Shown: positions 37,073 through 43,760 of the stretch, one piece after another
Position numbering within the stretch: the stretch's first letter is position 1
How the letters are laid out: every line of letters begins with the position of its first letter
Source of the DNA: Bacteroides sp.
Lineage (GTDB): Bacteria > Bacteroidota > Bacteroidia > Bacteroidales > GCA-2748055
DNA length: 43,760 nucleotides
NCBI GenBank assembly: GCA_011056635.1
Contig: DSEO01000264.1
Span: forward strand, 1 to 43,760
Direction of reading: 5' to 3'
Made by a program: the position numbers and the translations under genes
The notes under the pieces: model-generated
What the model saw: only the letters and a program-made list of their open reading frames with translations
Told to the model about the DNA's origin: nothing
Database searches by the model: none

Positions 37073-39898
37073 ATGGCCAGAGGCATTCAACACGGAAAGA
37101 AGAAACCAGGGAGCCACTCCCCTTCCGGTTCGCAGCCTGCCTTCAGTTTTGTATTTCCCGATCCCAGCATAAGCGGGATCACCCCCGGGTATCTGACAGG
37201 CCTCTCAGGAAAGATCAGGAAAGAATTCTCATCCCGCTTTCAGATCTTTGCACTGCACAGGGATCCCACCCCTCCGGAGGAATCAACCGGACCTGTAACC
37301 TACATTCAGGAGGAACAATTGAAAGACGAGACGGTCTGCTCGCGTTTCGGGAAAGGGTATGCGGTCATTCTGCACGCTGCGCCCCTGGTCAGGGAAATCA
37401 ATCCCAACGAATTCTTGCAGCTTTCGCTTCCGGAGGAACCGGGGCAGAAAGTCTATCATGAGATCCTGTTCGAAGGGAAAAAAGAAACCGTGAAAGGGGG
37501 ACTCATACTGCCTGCAGCCGTATTGCAGTACATCTTTTCACTCTCCCTTCTGAAAGAGCCTCTGGATACGGAAATGATCAGGGCGGTTCTGAAAAAACTG
37601 GATTTCAGGCAACAGGAGGTGGTCATTCACCAGGACGCTCCCTTCGGGGAAGACAGCAGCAGGGGATCCCGGTTCCCGGAAAAAATGAAGCTCGCCCTCG
37701 CCTGGAATACCACAATACCCGTGAGGGAAACCCGGGTCCCTTCCCTGAGGAATCTGTTTTTCATCAAAGAGCATCCCCTGTTCCGGCTGGCATTCTTTCT
37801 GACCGCCCTGGCAATTTTCATCATCCTTCCCATCCTGAGCCTTGATGCCGGACTTTCCGGAGATGATGAGAAGCATCACCAGCACGCCGTCAAGGTGTAC
37901 CGGTATTTTACGGAAGATGATCCTTCGGCCCTGGATGATCCGCATCATAAACTGAATTACTACGGACAATCATTTGACTTTTTCACCTACCTGATCATCC
38001 GCCTCCTGAACCTGGAGGAGAACCCCTATGAAGCCAGGCATGTGATGGTGGCCATCACAGGCGCGGCCACCATGCTGGTCACAGCGCTTCTCGTCAGGCT
38101 CTTTGCGGGCTATGGTGCGGGGTGGCTTGCCTTGCTGCTGATGTTCCTGTCGCCCCGTTTCCTGGGGCACGCATACAACAATCCTTTGGATGTCCCCTTT
38201 GCCCTTGGCTATATCTTCACCATCTACCATATCGTCCTGTTCCTGAGAAAGCTTCCCCGCATCAGCATATGGTCAGCCATCTGGATCGCTGTGGGCATTG
38301 GCTGGACCAACGGGATCCGGATTGGCGGGCTGGTACTCATTCCCTATCTCTTCATGTTTGCAGGGCTTTACCTTTTGCTGCACAAATGGCCCTGGAAATT
38401 TTTATCGTCCGGCTGGTGGAGGTTTGCGCTGCGGGGACTGCTCACCCTGGTCCTGATCTCGGCCGTTGGATACATACTCAGCCTGCTCACCTGGCCCTAC
38501 GCTTTGCAGGACATCGTGAACCATCCCATCCAGTCCTTCAAGATCATGTCGAACATCCAGGTCTCGCTCCGTGTCATGTATGACGGTGTGCTGCAATGGT
38601 CGGACCGGCTGCCCTGGCATTATATCCCCAGGAACATATTCCTTACGGTACCAATCCTCATCCTCGTGGGCTGGCTGGCATCTGTCTTTTCCTGGTATTT
38701 CCAAAAGAAGGAACGGCTGGGATTCTGGTATTTCCTGCTCTGGTTCTGTGTGGGTTTCCCCGTGGTATTCGTTATCATCAGGGAATCCAATGTTTACGGA
38801 GGATGGAGGCATCTGATGTTCGTCTATCCCCCGATGCTTGCACTCTCGGTCCTGGCCATTGCTTCCTTTTTCCGCTTAAGCAGGAAACGATGGACCACGC
38901 TTGTCCTTACCCTGGTGGTGGCCGCAGGAATGTTCCATCCGCTCCGGCACATCATCCGCAACCACCCCAATACCTATATATACTACAACGAATGGTCCGG
39001 GGGGATCAACCATGCCTACGGTACTTATGAGACCGACTATTATATGAACAGCCTCGGCCCGGCTTCCGATTATTTCATCAGTCACATACTGCCTGAGGCG
39101 GAGACCCGTTCAGACCGGCCCCTGCGCGTGGTCAGCAATGCGGATATCAGTTATTATTTCAGGGATGAGACCGACCGCGTGGAAACGTTTTACAGCAGGT
39201 ATTACGATCGCGGGAAATATGACTGGGATTATGCCATCCTTTACTGCAACTATATCCACCCTTTTCAGCTGAATAACGGATTATGGCCCCCGAAGAACAC
39301 CATCCATGAAATCCGGGTGGACGATGTGGCGGTTGCTGCAATCGTGGAAAGGAAGAACAGGGACGATCATTACGGTTCGGAACTTCTTGCCCAGGGGATC
39401 AGGGAAGACAATCCGGGAAAATTGAGCCGTTCCGTGCAGCTGCTGGAAAGTGCCATTGCATACGATCCCACCAACGAAGCTGCCAACCTGGAGATCATCA
39501 ATGCCTATTCGGTGTTCTTCCGTTTTGAGGAGGCCAGGGCGGCGGCGGACCGGCTGCTGAAGATCTATCCGCAGTACGACAAGGCCCTGAATGCAAAGGG
39601 TTACACCTACCTGCTTGAAGCGGATCTCAAAAGAGATGAATCCCTGGTTGACGAAGCCATCAGGATCATCAATGAAGCCATCAGGTCCAATTACAAGTTC
39701 TCCTCGGGTTATTATAACCTGGGGCTCTGTTACGGATTGAAAAATGACAGGGACAATGCCATCGAAAATTTCAAACTGGCCATCAGATACAACGGCAGGT
39801 TCACTGCAGCATATGAAAAGCTTGCCCAGGTATACGAATATTACGGAGATACGGAAATGGCCAGCCACGTCAGGTCACAATTAAGAAAGATCCAGTAA
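37073..39898 (+). CDS. GT39-like membrane glycosyltransferase with novel N-terminal cytosolic region and C-terminal TPR repeats
   Basis: About 220 aa of unrecognised soluble sequence, then multi-TM with DAGLSGDDEKHHQHAV (acidic first-loop motif), then C-terminal TPR-like AIAYDPTNEAANLEIINAY...SGYYNLGLCYGLKNDRDNAIENFKLAIRYN. Start uncertain (37046 or 37073). Confidence 0.8.
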   Translation: MARGIQHGKKKPGSHSPSGSQPAFSFVFPDPSISGITPGYLTGLSGKIRKEFSSRFQIFALHRDPTPPEESTGPVTYIQEEQLKDETVCSRFGKGYAVILHAAPLVREINPNEFLQLSLPEEPGQKVYHEILFEGKKETVKGGLILPAAVLQYIFSLSLLKEPLDTEMIRAVLKKLDFRQQEVVIHQDAPFGEDSSRGSRFPEKMKLALAWNTTIPVRETRVPSLRNLFFIKEHPLFRLAFFLTALAIFIILPILSLDAGLSGDDEKHHQHAVKVYRYFTEDDPSALDDPHHKLNYYGQSFDFFTYLIIRLLNLEENPYEARHVMVAITGAATMLVTALLVRLFAGYGAGWLALLLMFLSPRFLGHAYNNPLDVPFALGYIFTIYHIVLFLRKLPRISIWSAIWIAVGIGWTNGIRIGGLVLIPYLFMFAGLYLLLHKWPWKFLSSGWWRFALRGLLTLVLISAVGYILSLLTWPYALQDIVNHPIQSFKIMSNIQVSLRVMYDGVLQWSDRLPWHYIPRNIFLTVPILILVGWLASVFSWYFQKKERLGFWYFLLWFCVGFPVVFVIIRESNVYGGWRHLMFVYPPMLALSVLAIASFFRLSRKRWTTLVLTLVVAAGMFHPLRHIIRNHPNTYIYYNEWSGGINHAYGTYETDYYMNSLGPASDYFISHILPEAETRSDRPLRVVSNADISYYFRDETDRVETFYSRYYDRGKYDWDYAILYCNYIHPFQLNNGLWPPKNTIHEIRVDDVAVAAIVERKNRDDHYGSELLAQGIREDNPGKLSRSVQLLESAIAYDPTNEAANLEIINAYSVFFRFEEARAAADRLLKIYPQYDKALNAKGYTYLLEADLKRDESLVDEAIRIINEAIRSNYKFSSGYYNLGLCYGLKNDRDNAIENFKLAIRYNGRFTAAYEKLAQVYEYYGDTEMASHVRSQLRKIQ

Positions 39899-39929
39899 CG
39901 TTTTATGGGAATACTGATATGATTGACTT

Positions 39930-41366
39930 ATGAGAATTGCGGTGATCGGAGGCGGACCGGCGGGAATGACTGCAGCTTATGAAATTTCCAGACAGCTGGG
40001 CCAGGAGGTGGACACCCTGGATTTGTTCGAAAAAAGCGACCGGGTAGGCGGACTGTCGAAATCCATGGATCTCTGGGGGCAGCGGGTGGACCTTGGGCCC
40101 CACCGGTTTTTCAGTCACGATGCCCGGATCAATTCCCTCTGGCTGGAGGTGGTTCAGGGACATTATGAAATCGTGGACCGGCAGACCAGGATTTATTACA
40201 AAAAAAAGTTCTTTGATTATCCCATACGCCCTTTCAATGCCCTGAGGGGACTGGGCCTCCTGGAAGCTGCCCGGTGTCTCCTGAGTTATATGAAAGAACG
40301 CATCGCTCCAACCAGGGACACTTCCACATTTGAAGGATGGGTCACCAGCAGATTCGGCCAGCGGCTTTACCGCATATTTTTCAAGACTTATTCCGAGAAG
40401 CTCTGGGGAATTCCCTGTACCGAACTGGATTCGGATTTCGCGGCCCAGCGCATCAAGAAACTATCCCTCCTGGAAGCCATCAAGAATGCATTCTTCCAGG
40501 GTATGAAGAACAAACACGCCACATTGGTGGATCAGTTTGCCTATCCCACGGGAGGTACGGGGTCGGTCTATGAATCCATGCAGGCCATGATCGAATCGCG
40601 GGGTGGACAGATCCTGGTCGGTACAGGTGTGGAGCGGGTGATCACGGTGAACGGGAAGGTCATTTCGTTGCAGCTGGAAAACGGGGAGATCAGGAAATAT
40701 GATCACATCGTTTCCTCCATGCCCATATCCCTTCTGGTGGAAAAATTGCCTGAAGTACCGCCTTCTGTGGCGGACCATGCAAAATCGCTGAAGTTCAGGA
40801 ATACGATCCTGGTCTATCTCCGGGTGGAACGGACCGATCTGTTCACGGACCAGTGGCTCTATATCCATGAAAAGTCGCTGCAGATGGGCCGGGTCACCAA
40901 CTTCAGGAACTGGGTCAGTCAAATATACAGGGACTCTGCATCCACCATTCTCTGTATGGAGTACTGGTGTTATTTTGAGGATGAACTGTGGTCGCTGGAT
41001 GCTGAAAGTATGATCTCCCTGGCAATGGAGGAGATCGCACAGACGGGTCTTGTGGACCGGGAAGATGTGACAGAAGGGCATGTGGAAAGACTCCCCCGCT
41101 GTTACCCGGTCTACTTCAGGGGTTACAGGGAAATCATGAAACCTGTGGAAACATATCTTTCATCCATCGCACATCTTCATGTGATCGGACGATACGGGGC
41201 ATACAAGTATAACAATCAGGATCACAGTATCTTAATGGGGATGCTGGCAGCGGAAAACATCCTGAAGGGAACCCGCCATGATCTGTGGGCGATCAACACG
41301 GATTATGAAGTGTACCAGGAGGCCTCCGTGATCACAAAAACCGGCCTGATGATCAATAAACCCTAG
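39930..41366 (+). CDS. NAD(P)/FAD-dependent oxidoreductase, UDP-galactopyranose mutase/protoporphyrinogen oxidase-like
   Basis: RIAVIGGGPAGMTAAYEIS...DLFEKSDRVGGLSKS, DLGPHRFFSHD, FFKTYSEKLWGIPCTELDSDFAAQRI, IGRYGAYKYNNQDHSI. Confidence 0.85.
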   Translation: MRIAVIGGGPAGMTAAYEISRQLGQEVDTLDLFEKSDRVGGLSKSMDLWGQRVDLGPHRFFSHDARINSLWLEVVQGHYEIVDRQTRIYYKKKFFDYPIRPFNALRGLGLLEAARCLLSYMKERIAPTRDTSTFEGWVTSRFGQRLYRIFFKTYSEKLWGIPCTELDSDFAAQRIKKLSLLEAIKNAFFQGMKNKHATLVDQFAYPTGGTGSVYESMQAMIESRGGQILVGTGVERVITVNGKVISLQLENGEIRKYDHIVSSMPISLLVEKLPEVPPSVADHAKSLKFRNTILVYLRVERTDLFTDQWLYIHEKSLQMGRVTNFRNWVSQIYRDSASTILCMEYWCYFEDELWSLDAESMISLAMEEIAQTGLVDREDVTEGHVERLPRCYPVYFRGYREIMKPVETYLSSIAHLHVIGRYGAYKYNNQDHSILMGMLAAENILKGTRHDLWAINTDYEVYQEASVITKTGLMINKP

Positions 41367-41408
41367 ATGATGTTCGTAAATCCGTCCAACTAAAACAATA
41401 TTCCTGAA

Positions 41409-42218
41409 ATGGATTTCTTTAAATTTTTTACTACCAGAACATTCCTGAAACACCTGATGCTGGCCGTCCTGATCGGGATCATCCTGTTGCTGGTCACGCT
41501 GGTATGGCTGAAGATCTATACCCATCACGGTCAGGCTATTTCAGTCCCGGAAATGACAGGACTGACCGAAGCAGAGGTGGAAGATGTCATCGCATCCCGC
41601 GAGTTAAGGTATGAAATTGTGGATTCGGTTTACTCCTCGGAGATGCCGCGGGGAACCGTACTCAAACAGAACCCGTTGCCCGGATCGAAGGTGAAGAAGA
41701 ACCGGAGGGTTTTTCTGACATTGAATGCGGTCCACCCTGAAATGGTCTCCATGCCCCGGCTTGTGGGACTCTCCATAAGACAGGCCAGGCTCGCTCTGCA
41801 GAACGCGGGACTGACACTGGGTGAAATTGAATACCGGCCTGATTATGCGGTTAACAACGTACTGCAACAAAAGCACAACGACTCCGTTATTACTGCAGGC
41901 AGCGAGATCAGGAAAAATGCGGTGATCGACCTGGTACTGGGAATGGGATTGAGCAATGAAACGACCCGGGTGCCGGACCTGATCGGGCTTGACCTGGCCA
42001 CAGCCAGGGAGATCATCATGGATCATTACCTGAACATCGGGGCTGTCACATTTGACGAAAGCGTGATTGACGGGGAGGACAGTGCCTCGGCGGTCGTATG
42101 GAGACAATACCCTGAATTCGAAATGTTTCAAAGATTGAACCTGGGAATGGAAGTGGACATATGGCTGTCCCTGGATTCGACACTGCTGCCGGAACCCGAT
42201 ACCGTCTTTCTGGATTAA
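41409..42218 (+). CDS. Single-TM protein with three PASTA domains
   Basis: N-terminal TM (LMLAVLIGIILLLVTLVWL), then VPEMTGLTEAEVEDVI..., MPRLVGLSIRQARLALQNAGL..., VPDLIGLDLATAREIIMDHYL.... Confidence 0.92.
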   Translation: MDFFKFFTTRTFLKHLMLAVLIGIILLLVTLVWLKIYTHHGQAISVPEMTGLTEAEVEDVIASRELRYEIVDSVYSSEMPRGTVLKQNPLPGSKVKKNRRVFLTLNAVHPEMVSMPRLVGLSIRQARLALQNAGLTLGEIEYRPDYAVNNVLQQKHNDSVITAGSEIRKNAVIDLVLGMGLSNETTRVPDLIGLDLATAREIIMDHYLNIGAVTFDESVIDGEDSASAVVWRQYPEFEMFQRLNLGMEVDIWLSLDSTLLPEPDTVFLD

Positions 42219-42234
42219 AACCCGGACGCACCGT

Positions 42235-43760
42235 ATGAAGATCTTTTATCATATCATTACATCCTGTGGCATTTGCCTGATCATCTCTTCCGGGCTCCAC
42301 GGTCAGGAGGTGGTCACACCCGTCTTCGGGAAACCTCACACCGGGGGAGCCGGACGACAAGTCTCAGACAATCGGGAGACCGGGCTCCTGAAGTCCGCCG
42401 ATGCTGTCATACTGGAACTTCCGTTTATGGATGATTTTTCCGGATATACCGGTCTTCCCGACACCGGCCGCTGGGCCGACGCACATGTGTTTGTCAACAG
42501 GAACTACGGGGCAGATCCCGTCACCATCGGGGTGGCCACCCTGGATGTCCTGGACGGGGACGGAAGTATGTACCCGGATGCCGAGATCGATCCGGGCACT
42601 TTTGTGGCAGACCAGCTGACCAGTCAGCCCCTGCATATGGATTACCCTGCTTCAGACAGCATTTATCTGAGTTTTCTTTACCAGCCGGAAGGCCTGGGTG
42701 ACAGGCCTGAACCGCAGGACTCGCTCATGGTGGATTTCTATGATCCCGCAGACGAAGCGTGGATCAATGTCTGGCGCATTCCGGGCGATACGCTCCATCC
42801 ATTCAGATACGCCATGATCCCGGTGACCGGGGAGCGGTTCCTGCAGGAAGGGTTCAGGTTCAGGTTCAGGAACAGGGGCAGTCTCCCCCGCAACCAGGAT
42901 TATCCGGATAAAAGGGCCAACGTGGATCACTGGAATGTGGATTATGTGAAGTTGGACCGCAACCGTTACCGCGCCGATACCCTGATCAGCGATGTAGCCA
43001 TCACCGCACCCATAGCTTCCATTCTCAAGGATCTCACCGCACTGCCGTGGGATCATTTCGAGCAGGCACACAATACCGTTATGGATGAGTCCATCACCGT
43101 GCATTACAGGAACAATGACAACATTACCAGGAACGTAACCCGGTCACTGGTCATCCGGGATATGCTGTTCCAGGAGACATACACCCCCGGGATTCCCACC
43201 GCCCAGGACATCCCCCCGGGGGAAGATACTTCGGTGATGTTTGGTAACTATTACCCTTTCAATTTTGACAGGGGGGATTCGGCCGTCTTCAGGCTGAAGG
43301 CTTCCCTCCGCACTGATGAATTTGATTACAAGGTCAATGACACAGTATTCCATGACCAGGTCTTCAGGGACTATTATGCATATGATGACGGGACCGCCGA
43401 AGCCGGCTACGGTTTGAGGGGACAGGGGACAAGGAACGGGAGCGTGGCCATCAAATATCATGCATTCGTGCCTGACCTGCTCGGGGGTGTGGATATCTGT
43501 TTCAACCAGCTGTACGATTCGGTGAACCTGGGCTATTATTTTAAACTGATGGTCTGGGCTGAAGATGATGGTTTGCCGGGACAGGTTCTCTGGGAGGATG
43601 AGCATGATCTCATACCACGGTATGCCGGCAGTCTGCACGGGTTCGTCAGGTACCGGTTCTCACAGCCCGTCCCGGTGAATGGCAAATTCTTCGTGGGCTG
43701 GAAACAGTACAACGAGTATATGCTGAATGTGGGTCTGGACCTCAACAACCGGCCTGCTCC
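42235..43760 (+). CDS. Secreted hypothetical protein, truncated by the window end (candidate T9SS cargo; C-terminus not visible)
   Basis: ATG at 42235; my translation MKIFYHIITSCGICLIISSGLHGQEVVTPVFGKPH... stays open to the window end. Signal peptide and beta-rich extracellular-type sequence (LPFMDDFSGYTGLPDTGRWADAHVFVN...). Absent from the ORF track because no stop falls in the window. Confidence 0.8.
   Translation, partial: MKIFYHIITSCGICLIISSGLHGQEVVTPVFGKPHTGGAGRQVSDNRETGLLKSADAVILELPFMDDFSGYTGLPDTGRWADAHVFVNRNYGADPVTIGVATLDVLDGDGSMYPDAEIDPGTFVADQLTSQPLHMDYPASDSIYLSFLYQPEGLGDRPEPQDSLMVDFYDPADEAWINVWRIPGDTLHPFRYAMIPVTGERFLQEGFRFRFRNRGSLPRNQDYPDKRANVDHWNVDYVKLDRNRYRADTLISDVAITAPIASILKDLTALPWDHFEQAHNTVMDESITVHYRNNDNITRNVTRSLVIRDMLFQETYTPGIPTAQDIPPGEDTSVMFGNYYPFNFDRGDSAVFRLKASLRTDEFDYKVNDTVFHDQVFRDYYAYDDGTAEAGYGLRGQGTRNGSVAIKYHAFVPDLLGGVDICFNQLYDSVNLGYYFKLMVWAEDDGLPGQVLWEDEHDLIPRYAGSLHGFVRYRFSQPVPVNGKFFVGWKQYNEYMLNVGLDLNNRPA

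Noticed and set aside
1-43760. Prophage, transposon, toxin-antitoxin, defence island, rRNA/tRNA genes
   Set aside because: None seen by eye. Every long ORF with recognisable content is core metabolism, envelope or conserved hypothetical. A tRNAscan/Infernal run would be needed to exclude small RNAs.

Overview
The window is a gene-dense stretch of a Bacteroidota chromosome; I infer the phylum from GldB, the DUF1573 and head-GIN families, the MurF-Alr fusion and TAnnTTTG-type -7 elements. It holds about 36 protein-coding genes. Most are housekeeping or envelope functions: lpdA, ppk1, meaB, nadE, murF-alr, tdk, rsmI, dnaB, ispE, tgt, rsmG, rpmH, an LptF/G permease, glycosyltransferases and a methylmalonyl/propionyl-CoA carboxylase pair. 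Two real small genes are missing from the ORF track: a 2[4Fe-4S] ferredoxin (12041-12208) and ribosomal protein L34 (36816-36974). A secreted protein runs off the right edge (from 42235). I saw no CRISPR array, prophage, transposase, rRNA or convincing tRNA, and no clear multi-gene novel system. The items most worth following up are: (i) a secreted acidic protein with exact 19-residue 'VEDWMxxPFE' tandem repeats (27076-27651); (ii) a 1110-aa protein combining a degenerate peptidase-like region, a PD40 propeller and an outer-membrane barrel; (iii) a conserved-looking unknown between tdk and rsmI; (iv) GT2-GT4 and N-domain-GT39-TPR fusions; (v) a K+ channel-like protein ending in a zinc ribbon; (vi) recurrent TAnnTTTG promoter elements that also help correct several start codons.
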